Source: Acanthopleura granulata (Eukaryota; Mollusca; Polyplacophora; Chitonida; Chitonidae). Taken from it: a stretch of 64,000 nucleotides of DNA. The stretch covers positions 3,524,799-3,588,798 of the forward strand of contig JABBOT010000004.1 in the NCBI GenBank assembly GCA_016165875.1, written 5' to 3'. Positions 1 to 12,700 of the stretch are shown piece after piece. The position numbers and the translations under genes are program-made. The notes beneath the pieces are model-generated. The model was given only the letters and a program-made list of their open reading frames with translations. It had not been told where the DNA came from and made no database searches. Numbering within the stretch: position 1 is the first letter of the stretch; each line of letters opens with the position of its first letter.

Positions 1-184
1 ATGCGATCGCTGTGAGTTCCTGTCCAACTCACTTGGGCTTCCTCTCTGGTCGAACACGTTAAGGTACTCCAGCAACCTGGGGATGGCTGCGGGTTCCCTC
101 GTTTCCTCACACCACAGTGCTGGCTGCTGTTGTAAAAGTGAAATATTCTTCAGTAAGGCATAAAACACCAATCAAATAAAACAA
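1..184 (+). mobile_element. SINE family A, left-truncated by the window
   Basis: Starts inside the element (GCTGTGAGTTCCTGTCC, box-B-like), continues CCAGCAACCTGGGGATGG and ends GTGAAATATTCTTCAGTAAG with an AATAAA-type tail. This block order recurs at 12432, 16801 and elsewhere. Confidence 0.7.
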
Positions 185-229
185 TGCAAATGCATGATAT
201 TGTGCATGCACTTGTAAATTCCTTTACTT

Positions 230-495
230 TCTCAGTTTCTGGAGCCTTTGTGACAGGGTGGTGTTGAAGATGTTCATGTGGCCATTTGTGTAGTCTCTTG
301 TTCATTGAATACCACATGTCTTCCACCATTATGGTTTGCATATCTCTACATGATGGAAAGTTATTCAGTAACTTCCCAAAGGTCACGGGTTTGCCCCAGA
401 AACTTTGGTTTCTTCTACCCATAAAACTTATCGCCATCACAAGTGAAAATTTCTGAGTATGGCATTAAATAACAAGAAAATAAATAAATATTAGG
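230..495 (+). mobile_element. SINE-like element D, copy 1
   Basis: Ends ACTTTGGTTTCTTCTACCCA, TAAAACTTATCGCCATCACA, then TTTCTGAGTATGGCATTAAA and an AAATAAATA tail. The same 3' block recurs at 7375-7515 and, weaker, at 3255-3378. The 5' limit is unclear. Confidence 0.5.
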
Positions 496-608
496 ACCCC
501 AGTCTTAATAGCACTTTACAAATCCTAAGCTAATTTTACAAGAGGTTAGTATTACCAAGTAGGAAGTATTTGTGAGCTGTCAATAAATTCTGCAGATGAT
601 ATTTGCAG

Positions 609-779
609 GAGGATTACCTGAGTGTGTTGAAGCATGCCTCACGTCTTGTCCACTACTGTGCTACCCCACTCCTCTTGAGCCCCATCTCTAGACGAAAAGC
701 CATGGGTAGACGTGAAGTAGAGAGACCTCACAGTGTCCCTGTCACCTCAGCTAGTCAGGAGAAAACAGATACCAGATCA
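609..779 (+). CDS. SZT2: SZT2 exon (first in window)
   Basis: Acceptor ATTTGCAG before 609 and donor GTATGA after 779. It holds 57 codons in phase 0, beginning [18 protein letters not shown] serine/arginine-rich stretch follows ([13 protein letters not shown]). Ending phase 0 matches the next exon at 1622. Earlier exons must lie left of position 1. Confidence 0.75.
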
Positions 780-3700
780 GTATGAACTAGTACATCTGTA
801 AATTACACTTTGTAAAATAGTAACTTCCTATAGTCCTAAACAACCAGTGGTTGATATGAGTGTCATTTGCAGGTATATGTGATACCTCAATCCAAGCGCT
901 TGTGGAATAGTAAAAAATCATTACATTTAAGATGACTACTCTTAAGTTACCTTCTTTCATCAGGATGTGTTGACATTACTAGATAGGACAAATACAACTG
1001 GATATGACAGATGTGACTATATATATTGCTGGCATGACGTATACAACTGGATATGACTGATATAGCAGGATGTGACATGACAGTATACAAGAGATACTAC
1101 TGCATACAAGACATATGATAGTTGTGACTTGTTTTAACAGATACTACTGGATATGATACATGTATATGTGACTGGATATGATTGATACGACTGGATGTGA
1201 GTGATATGACGAGATACACAGCTAATTATGTCTGTGATAAATGTGACTGGATATGATAAATACAACTGGATATGACTAGAGACATGACAAATATGACTGG
1301 ATATGACAGATGTGACAGGATAGGACATTTGGACTTGATTGTCGGCCGTAATCCAAATGGGCTGCTTTAGGCCATCTTGCATTTCCTGGCCATCACAACT
1401 TTTGCATCACATTAACACATACTGAAAATGACAATTTGTCTCATGATAACAATACTGGAAACCTGTCAGCTTTTCTCGTGGTCTCTCTAGTGAAGATAAC
1501 CTGTGTATGAAGTGCTCTTGACGTATAGCTCATTTCAGAGACTTCAGGCTAGTATATAAAGTATTATCAGCTAGTATATAAAGCCCTATGTAGTGAAAAT
1601 GTATCTGTCTGTGTTTTGTAGCGGTCTCGTCACAGCTCTGGGGCCTCAGTGTCCAGCATGAAGGGCAAACGGTTTGAGGGTCAGGATGACAAGCGTCGGT
1701 CGGCACCCACCCCTACCACCGACGCGCCCAGCCCCCGCCCTGAGGAGCAGAGCGAGGAGCCGTGGCATGTGGAGCTGCGTTCTAGCTTCCTCACCCAGTA
1801 CATCCAGTACCTACAGTCCATGGGTTTTGTGCAGGTCCAGACCAGACCCTCATCACCCAGACGTGGGTAAGGCTCACTGGACATGGCCTACTCTTTTTAG
1901 TATAAATCTATGAAGCAAACTGATTGATTTCTCAAAACAAGAAACCTGATAGCTGTTTTGTAATTGTAATAGAGGCTCATATATACATACTGTTAAAAAG
2001 AAGTACAGAATTTTGTGGTTCTTGTTGAAATTAAAAAAAAATAATAATGAAATCACAAAAACATGGTAGTACATAATGTTGGAATGAAGAAGGAGTGTAG
2101 AGAATCTGCGATCGAGGTATTGGGATAATTGTCAAAACAAAAACCAGTACCTTCCAGCCATTTTGCACAGTATGCATGTGAATCAAGTTGGAATGCTTCT
2201 CAGAAATTGCACTCAGACTTTTCAGTCGGTCTCGACATATTTGATATTTGATTAAAACATAGTTAAAACTTTTCTGTGTCTCAGTGTCTTCATCAGATGT
2301 TGTCAGTGTTAATAATAAGTGTTTATGTAATTATTAACATTGAATACGAGCTACAGTGGCTCATTATATAGAATATCCTCTGCCCTCATGTTGTTGTTGC
2401 TTTTGAATATTGTACAGTTGTAAAGAAATGGTTGTACATGTTGATACCACATTTTATGCCTACTTTGCTTTTTGGCCAGAAAGGTTTGCGTTGTAATTAT
2501 GTTTTGGGAATTTCTTGTTTAAAAAATAATGGAAGCATATTTGTTGTGATTGTCCTGTGCTCTTCAGGTCAAGGTCGTCCACCAAGAGGTCAGAGGACAA
2601 ATCTGAGGAGGAGGAGAAGCAGAAGAAGAGGAGCATGTTGACCTGTTTACAGAAGACGCTGCCCGGAGGAATCATGTTGATGGAGCTCAACTACAGAGAT
2701 GTCTACTTTTGTGTCAAACTGTTCGCCTATGACTGTATCCAGTTGCCTCTGGGCATTAGCATTAACCCTCAGGTAACTGGAATCGGGAGTTCTACCTCTC
2801 TTTGATCTTCAGGCCCTTGACCAGTAAGGTTTGATCTTCAAGCCCTTGACTAGTCAGTTTTGATTTTCAGGCCCTTGACCAGTCAGTTTTGATCTCAGTT
2901 TTGATCTTCAGGCCCATGACCAGTCAGGTTTGATCTTCAGACTCTTGACCAGTCAGGTTTTATCTTCAGGCCCTTGACCTGTAAGGTTTGATCTTCATGC
3001 CCTTGACCAGTCAGTTTTGATCTTCAGGCCTTTGACCAGTCAGTTTTGATCTTCAGGCCCTTGACCAGTCAGGTTTGATCTTCAGGCCCATGACCAATCA
3101 GGTTCGATCTTCATGCCCATGACCAGTCAGGTTTGATCTTCATGCCCATGACCAGTCAGGTTTGATCTTCAGGCCCTTGACCAGTCAGGTTTGATCTTCA
3201 GGCCCTTGACCAGCTTGTTCAGTAGCAGCTTTGTGTTAGGGGAATTCTGCCGTTCACCTGGGAAAGGGCAGGGATTTTCTCTGGGCACATCTGTTATCAC
3301 CTAAATCCTGGCCCCCATCACAGAAGTCAGAAAGTCTTCATTATTTCATTAACCACCAGTCCAATAAACAGATAGACCATTCCCCTTGAGAGCCATGCCA
3401 CCAGCTTAAATACATCCTGTGAGTCAGTCGGCCAGTAGATACTGGATGGATATGTCAGTCAACTGTATTCAAATTTTTAGTGTAATTGAATGGTTCACAT
3501 TATTGGTTTCAAATCTTAAATCATTATATTCCAGGATTTCAGTATTACAAGGTTTACTCAGCAGACCTGAACTACTTATCACAGATCTTAATGGGTGGGA
3601 GATCATTAAGTGCTGTATTTTATTCCAGTGGATATGTGCAAAATTCAGCTTTAAAATATTCAGAACAATGATTAGATTCTTTCTGGCCACCTAGAAGTGC

Positions 3701-6700
3701 AAAAGATGAAAATATATATCCAAGAGCCTTGGGATATGTGGAGATATATGTACCCCTGCCATATGTTACCTTTAAAGGACTTCTCACTTAAGCCTCTGCT
3801 AATTTCTGATTCATGTTTTCATCTGCACTGTCTACTTTTGCTTATGCATTAACTTCTAAATAGCAGTTTCTTCCGTTCTAATGTACTGTTCTAATCTTAC
3901 CGTGTCATTTAAACAATCAAATAAACTGCTGTGTTCTCTTTTAAGCTATTTCAAATTTTGACCACCAGTCATCCTGTACATCTTTTATGTATGTTTAAAA
4001 ACTCGACACATTATCTCCTTGTCTGTGTTTTCAGCATCAGCTGTTCTTTGTGGACGAGTGTGACAAGTACAGAGACCTGATCCACGTGCATTCCTTCGCG
4101 CACGACTTCCACCTGCGCTGTATCCAGTCATACATCCATGGCAGACAGTACGAGTTTAAGACTGGCTACAATCTGGCTGGCTTTTTGGCGGACTTCTATC
4201 ACATCCATCCCAATCCACCCAGCTTTTCCAGGAACTACCTGCGGGAGAGTAAGTACAGAATCTGCGTGTGTCTCTGTATGATTATCTGTCTGCCCGCCTG
4301 TAAGTCTTTCTGTCTGTCTGTCTCTCTGTGTTTCTGTTTTGTGTGTGTGGTTTTCTGTCCATCATGCTCGTGAAATAATTAAGATAGTTGTTCATGATTG
4401 GCTCAGGTTATTCAGTTCTTTGATTATTTGTGCTAATCAGTAATAAAATCTGTGAGCAACTTTTCAGTATAGATGCTATCAAATGTTTGACGATGCTGAC
4501 GCTTAGGATAATGGCACGTGCCGTGCATGCAGTTTTTAATTTAACAACACGAGATAAGTACATGGATCAAAGCAAAAACACATTACGCCACCGATCATCC
4601 TGTCCTACAATCCTAAGTCATGCCTGCATTTTACCCCCAGTACACATCTGCCTGGTGAGATATCTCTCTGTGACACAAGGTCGTAAGCTCTATTTGGAAA
4701 CACTGCATAGGAAGCCAGATTTATTACCTGACTTTTTTCCCCAAAGCACTTGTATAGTCATTGATGACCATGTGAGTTAATAAAATAATAGCTCAGAATT
4801 GACCTCTGGCATCAGTGTGGGAGAAGAAGTCTGTCCTTTACTATCTACATATATGTCCAGAGCCAGTGGCTGCAGTGATCAAGGAGTAACAGCTGTTTGT
4901 ATTTAAAGAGAATTAAATTGCAGTTGTTTCCGTCAAGTACATGTACTTGAGAAGTGAGAAGAAGCATACAACCAGGTAACAATGAACAAAGAAGAACTGG
5001 GCCTTGAGAGTCACTAATAACCTGTTGTGTCTGCCACAAGCCCACCTGCACCTGTATACCTGTATCTATACCAACAAAAAAAGCCTCAGTGGCCTGGTGT
5101 TAGAGCATCCACCTCAAGGTCGGGATGTCCGCGATCAGTCCTATGTCTGGTAATACCAAAGACTTAAAAAGTGGTACTTGTTGCTGCCTTGCTTAGCGCT
5201 CAGCACTTAGGGGTTGGAGCAAGGGTACAGGTCTGGTCGGCCTGTTGTCAGTATAATGTGACTTTGGGGGTGTCATGTCGGGTGTCTTTGGCATTATGTC
5301 AGAGTGGCAGCAGCACTTTGGCAGTATGGACTCACCCTGCCACAAGAAGACACAGTATATCAACATGCTAAAGCCTCCTCCTTGTCATATGACTGAAATA
5401 TTGTGAAGTATGATGTAAAACCCAAGCATACATATATACATACTGTACCAAAAAAACTCACTCTCAGTTTAAATGGAAGATATAATCCATATAGCCATGA
5501 CGTGTTATCCCCCTCAATTTCTAAAGCCTGGAGAGGAAATTGGCAATTTTGTCTTTTTCTTTTGTCAGGTACGTTGACATTCACAGACATGAATACATCT
5601 GGAGATCAGCTCTACAGTTATATGGTGGAACATGCCAAACTCTATGACATGAAGGCTGTCAAAATGATTATCTCCCCTTCAGACATGGAGCCAGACTATG
5701 TAAGTTTAAATGTATGTTCATATTGCAAGACAGATATTAGTATGATCTTTGGACATCCCACATTATCCTGTTGAGCTACCTAAACAGATTTTAATAAAAG
5801 TTGATATTTTAACCTTTTTACTATCACTATTAAGTTTTCCTTAAAGCTGAAGAAATTGTACTTTTCATATTGAAGAATTGGTTTGTATCTTGAACTTTCA
5901 TTGAAAAAACTATTGTGTATACAGATATAATTTATAGTTTGCTCATTTCAGAAAATCTATATATAAAATTTAATCCCACTTTGAAGTAGAGATCTGAAAA
6001 GATATCCTTTTGCTTGATATGATAGTGACTGAGTGTTTGATTAATGTGCGTTGTTGTGTAGGAGATGGTGAAGGAGACACAACAAGCTCTGGTGTGTCAG
6101 AATTTCCACAAGATCAGCTACGAACAGAGGGATGATCTGAGACACAAAATAGAAGAGTTTGATGTGGGCTTGGTGATTGTGGCCGATGGTCACACCATGC
6201 TTCAGGAGTTGGAGCAGCAGTTTGACCTGAACACGCTGCGTCTGCGCTTCTACGTCATCATGACCAGCAGGCGTGACCTCTTCCCTAGATCTCACCTGGA
6301 CAGGAGACTCGGCATTTTCAAGCCCGCAGGGAACAAAGCTCAGTCATCAGGTAGAGTAGTTCCCACATTCTTGTATTAATTGTTATTGCTGTAAGGCTAA
6401 TTTGGTATACATGCACTATTACGAAAAGAATATTACACCTTATGTTATTTATATATAAGTTTTTCAGTTTACATGCATACTGGTATGGTAACTGGAATTT
6501 GAGAGCTGCTAGTAATGGTCCATTTTCATTGTAAACGACACCAAAGCCTAAATTTATGTCAGTGATACAAGAGAAACACAGAACCGGGAGAAAGCAAGAA
6601 ATGTGACAGGCTGTCCAGACAGCACTGTTTGATGCCATTCTCTTTGAAGTCAGTCCACATTTTGTTATTTTCCCCTTTTACGTGAAAGTGCATAAAACTT

Positions 6701-9700
6701 TGAGTCCAATTGGTACGATTTGCTGTTTTCCTCCCCTTGGATGATTGTCATGAATGTGTAACTGGCTATAAAGCCTGTCAGTTGTTATAGCATTGAGAAG
6801 TAGTTTTTCCCTCTGTCAATGGTTTTTTTTTACCCATATAAGTCAGAAAACAAAATTTGGAAAAGTGGAATTACATATACATGGACATAGATTCATTAAA
6901 ATTAAAGATATGTTTCTTTATTTGAAACTGACCATGAATTCACAATTGAGTTATTATGTTCATTTGTTTTGTGAAGCGAATTTTAATTGCCTAATAACAA
7001 GGACAGATAATTTGCATCATTAAATCTTTAACATGTAATACCTGGTAGAGTGATTTAGTAGCGTGATGTCTTATTAACTGTATTTGTGAATCTTTGTTTA
7101 TAAGTATTAAAACTGTGTGAAATTCCTACCTGTATAATAATTGAAGAGTGCGTGTGAATGTTTTAAGAGTGAATAATTACATGGCTGTGTATTTCTGCTG
7201 TGGCTGTTTCTTTTAATTTTTTCCCTGCTAATGAAAGTTTTGATTGTGTGATACCCCAACTTGAATAATGTCTTACATTTCAGAGAAAAACTTTGTAGTT
7301 GTGAGTGGCAGCCCTCTACCCTATAGTGAAAGTAAGTATGCTCCAGCATTATAGTGGAAATATGCTGTCAGGTAATAGCCACCTACAGAACAGCTGTCAA
7401 GACTGATCACCTTTGCAAGTAATAACTCATTGCACTTTGGTTTTCTCCACCCATAAAACTTACACAGCTGTCATTTAAGCTAAAAAGTATGGAATTAAAT
7501 CAAATGAATAAAAAACAAAAACACAAATAATGGTATGCTAGGTTTACATGTGTGCACTTACTTCCATAGTATTACAGTGTAATGAGGAGAATTAATTTTG
7601 TGGTGAAAAGTTGAAAATAATAGAGGTAATTGTGAACAATTTCAGGAAAATTTTGTTTTTAATATTTTTTTCTCTGTAGACTGCCTTATTAACCTGATGG
7701 TATATGGTCACTTGATGAGGTGAACGGTCATGGTGGCTAATAGAGCATGACAGATTCAACATTAGTTAGTGCCTCTGCAATACAGCTTTTACAAGTTATG
7801 CAATTGTGGTTAAAGGTGCTTGGTATTCGTTCAGTGGGGGACATCCCTGGTGTTGGTTCAGACCATACTCTGGGCAGGGAATTTGTAACTTTCCTCACAC
7901 TTACTGCTTCAGAGGCTTTGGTGACAATAAATGCGAGATGATGCTCTTGTGGCTGTTTGTTGAAGACCTCATGTGTTCCAAAAAGATGATGTGCATACAT
8001 GAATCCCTGTCAGTGTGGAAAAGCTCTGTTGTTTTCCCTAACCAAGCCAGTTTCCATAAAATTTATTGCTGTTGTATTAGTAAAAAATTCTTGAGTAAGG
8101 CATAAAAGAAGAGTCCAATAAATAAATAAATCAAAACATTAATCTGATAGAAGTGGTGTTACTTCAGGTATTCTAGTACCAGTTGATGCTATGGTTCAGA
8201 TTTCTCAACAAATATTTGGAGCTTGACATTTTGCCAGTCAGTGAGCATTCTGAAGGGATGCGGAATCGCTACTTATTGTTATGGGTGAGAGATGCGCAAG
8301 TACGAGCTATACTTAACCTTAATGGAATTTTAGGTATGGCACATTTATTCAAGCAGGACCAATCATTGTTGAGTCTGTTCAGAGATATTTTGTTAATGGG
8401 ATACAGAGTTGAGAAACATTTCATTTTCAGTGGACTGTATGTGTGTGTATGAGTTGTAGTTATTCTGTTTGTCCTCAGGCCATGCCATTGACATGACCAA
8501 TCTCGAGGAAGTCAAAAGTGCAGCATTTTCTAATAGATATTTTATTGTTATCCTTTTTCAGTTTGCTAAATAATTATATAGTGAGGGATTGTGAGTAGAT
8601 TTTATCAAGAACAAATCAGATGATTTATTATGTTACTGCATCTTTACAAATATCAGGCAAAATTTGTAGCCATAATATATTACTGCAGATTCAACATGTA
8701 TCTTGTGTCAGATGTTATTTTACTTGTCAACTGTGATGATATTGCTTTTATATGGTACCTTGTAAGTGTGGGTTGTTTTCACAGGTTCAAATCCAGGTCT
8801 TGCGGGACAGCAGTAGTTTTTGTATGAAGTCTGTCAGATACATTACCTGATGAACCACAGTTGCCCCCAGCCCTACTTTCCATCATCAAAACTTACCATG
8901 TAGACTGACTTCATCACACGCACTTCAAACTATGGTGCAACCCAGGGATGGTCGTGGATTTCCCAGGGCAGAGTGCCCGGTTTCCTACCACCATAATGCT
9001 GACCATTGTACATGTAATATTCTTGAGTATGGCATAAAACACAAATACATAAATAAATCAAATTGTGGTTGATTAATATGATCCTATAGTATATGACCTA
9101 AAATTTCACCCAAATAAGTGCATCTCTAGAGGAAAAATAAGGTCATGAAATTTCAATTTTTGGTGTTTTAAACTTTCATTTATCAGGCAGCTTATTATGT
9201 TAGCTTCCAAGCAAACCTGAAAACACCTGTCTAAAATCATGAGAGCTCTGTCATGGACGAAATTTTAGGTCATTTAAGGTAGATGTAATGTGAGTAAAGC
9301 TAAGTGTTGGCTGGCCTGCTGCAGGTTTGACAGATCTGAGTGGCCTAACATCTGAGGTGTCCTCCACCCATCCCATGAGACACCACATTGGGATTCGACA
9401 GGAGTCCCTGAATTACCTGGGAGTATCCAATGTGGAGACACCGCCAGTCATGCCACTTTTGAAGGAGGAATTGCTCGCAGCTGAGTTAGTATTACCAGGT
9501 GGAATTGGTGTGGTAACAACTGCACTGTTACATACAGAAATTTTGCCTACCTGAATACCCAGTAAATTGGGATTGCATGGTTTTTGTTGTTTTGGGTTTA
9601 ACAGTTTTGTGGATATAGTGGAAATGTCTGGATATTATATGATAAAATGATTTGTGTATCAAGACTACAATCAAAAGTGAAGATTAAGTTTCAGTAGTAA

Positions 9701-12700
9701 CTTGTTTTATCATTTTTGTTACAACCAGAATATTCATCAACTAATGTTTCACATAATGAGAACATACACGTGTTTGCTGGTGGAGAATGCTCAAAGATGA
9801 AGATCGGAACATGATCTACCTGCTTAGAAAAACACCTCTCCTACCTGTTTGCTAAGCACTTTACTGAAGTTGGGTTTCAGCGCACTCAGTGATCAGTTGC
9901 CTGATGTCGGCGTTGAACACAACATCATTTCAGAATTTGACATGTCTCATGACTGTTTGGGCAGCATTATTGATGGCTAGGTCACATGACAAAAATGCTA
10001 CTGTTTGATTGGTCACATTTTCCTTCGCGCCAGTGGTATGGCTTGCTTTAGTGCACCCACTGAAGCGTGTCTCTCGAGTTAAAAAATATCAAACAGGACA
10101 GATATGTTCCTCAAGACCTCAGAAGATAAAAAACAAAAATGTGCAAACTTTGATCAAAGTGCTTAGCACGTGAGTACAAGAGGTGTTTTTCTCACCAGAC
10201 AGACCATATGTTTGTGGCTTTTGTGACCAGAGGAGTGTGAAATGCTATGTTACGTCACACATAACAATTAGTGAGTGGGTGTGTGGATGCTGTTTGCACA
10301 GAGTGAAGATAAAGCAGATGGTAGACAGCTCAATGACGCTGTGTCGACGTGACCTGCTTTGGGACAGGTTGATCTTGGGGGGAGACAGCGGGGAAGAGGA
10401 GAGCAAGAGGAAGAAGCGCAGCGACACAGAGGACAGCAAATCCGTAAGCTCATACCACTGATACCACATTGCTTGTGGACATTGCTTTAGTCACAAAGCA
10501 TAGAGGTTGGTGAAAGTTTGATGCTATTTGAAGCAATAAAAATATTGCGACAAACATAACATCGGTGAGTTGTAAAGAGATATTCTGGTCAGAACAACAT
10601 ACTTCTGTGGTTTGTCGACTGATAAACCCGTTTTCCTTTCATTTTTCCACAGGTTGACAGTGTGGGAATGATAGCATAGAGAGTCTTTTTTAAAGTTTTT
10701 AAAGCAAGTCTGTATAGTTCAGGGGGGTCTTCAAGCCACTTTCTCATCATGGTAACCAATATGAGAAATATCGGAGAATTGAGTTTTAGGCAAACTTTGT
10801 ACTGAGTTTACATGAAATAAATTTGAGATTATAAAAAGAAATTGACCAGAAAAAACCCTGATAGTTAAACATGAAAGGCTTCTTGAATGCTCCTTCAAAT
10901 CGATTTTATCACAACAGAACTTATATTAGTATATTTTTCATACTCTGACACTCTTGATGAAGGGTTCACTCCTTGTGATCCAAATTTCAGCTGTCTAGTC
11001 ATGTATGGAATGCTGTTTACTAATATGCCCAGGTCACCTGGCCACTGTTCTACAAGGCAGTCTCAGTTGATTGCAACAACCTTGAAAACCCAAGTTAAAG
11101 AGATGGGTAACCATGGTAGTTACAATCAACTTAGCCTACGATAGCTTTGTGGAACATGGTCCAGAAACAGAATGAGCACTCTGTTCATTTTTGTGTTGCA
11201 GTTCAGTAAGCTGTCCTTCCCAGAATTCACTGAGCTGTTGTCATTGGTAACCAAGTGGCCATTGCGTAACCTTGATGAGCGACTAGTTGCCATGGAGACT
11301 ATGAGTTTACCATGGTATCATGGTCTCGCTCAACTTCTGGTAACCAAAAATCCTCAGACTCATCGCCAGTTTTACAGTCAAGATGGGACGATACAGTTTG
11401 TGGTGAGTAGTTTCTGGTTGCATCTTTCAAACATTTTGTCTTTGTGCTGATTCATGTACATCCATCCCATCCAAGCTGTGCTAAAATGGGAAGCTAGAGG
11501 CCTCCTTGACCTAGACTATTAGTGCACTAGTGCAGCACAGTGACCCAGGATTCAATCATCAAAGCGGTTGCTGTGAGTTCAAATTCTTCACGTGCTCTTT
11601 TTCTGTGTGGTCGTATGTTGATAGATGTGCCAGCAACCTGCAGATGATCATGGGTTTTCAATGGGGAACATGGCAAGTGCTTAATGTGGTAGCCTAAGCA
11701 GCGTATCAGTTTTTTTTTTGTTTTTGTCTCAAATGGTCACTCAAGACAAAAATCATTAATGCTTCCATTTCGAATGTGCTTAAATCAGTGGTTAAAAGCT
11801 ATCCATATCATTCTATGGCAGAGTAAGCTTTTTTGAGGGGTACATATACTTATTCATTATGGTCAGAATGTACAGTAGTGGAAAGGTACTGAAACAGATG
11901 TCATTGTGATGTAAATTTCTCTCTTCAGTGGTTCTGAATATTATCAAATGTCCCCAAAGCTGAAGAAACTGCAACTCTTGATATTCTGTGACAGAATAAA
12001 TAAAAAAGCTTCCTTGCTGAAGTGGTTTTGTCCTCTGACAAAGGAGCGTCATCTTCATATCAGCTCACTTTTGTGTTGTTTCTGTACAGACATGATATAT
12101 GTATGACACTAATGAAGAAACTTTCTTGCCGTTACTAAAATCTTGCTGCTTCTAAAACTTTGCTGTAAACATTCATGCAAATCGTGGTGTTACAAGTTTT
12201 TTGATTTTCCTTATTGTTGCGCAGGCTCTGATCAACCCTTGGGCTAACGTGCGTAAGCTGGAAAATTTCATGCTGCTACACGTAGATAATCAGAACCACA
12301 GAGCCGTAAGTCCACCTGAGCTGCATCATTTTGTTCCTTTTTATTTGTTAAATGTATTATTTACTTTATTAAATTAAATACAATTGTGCATAGTTTTGAT
12401 GCATATATATACACGTTTAATAAATGTCAGTGAAGCCAAGGCGGTTAGCATGCCAACGCGGCATAATGACCAAAGAGTCTCTCGCCAATGCCGTCGCTTT
12501 GAGCTCAAGTCCAGCTCAAGTTAGTTGAACGTAATAACCCAGAAGCCTCTCACCAGTGTGGTGGCTCTGGCTGGCTTGTTTTCCTCTTCCTCTCTGCTTG
12601 GTTTCCTCCCACCATAATGCTAACCACCATTGTGTAAGTGAAATATCCTTGAATATGGTGTAAAACACCAGTCAAATATGCAAATAAATGTTAGGTTTAT

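Larger units (their letters stand above)
2773..4034 (+). other. SZT2 intron
   Basis: Minisatellite of 29 bp, then a D-type SINE remnant, then about 650 bases without recognised content. Confidence 0.8.
4249..5568 (+). other. SZT2 intron
   Basis: CTGT repeat near the donor and a B-type SINE at the 3' end; 4350-5090 has nothing I recognise. Confidence 0.8.
7332..9324 (+). other. SZT2 intron rich in transposons
   Basis: Holds SINEs D (7375), C (7811) and A (8770) and MITE M2 (9093), all within 2 kb; 8140-8770 has nothing recognised. Confidence 0.75.

Noticed and set aside
2557..2805. Start of a separate gene at 2557
   Set aside because: The reading frame begins in intron sequence; the stretch 2568-2772 is an internal SZT2 exon by phase.
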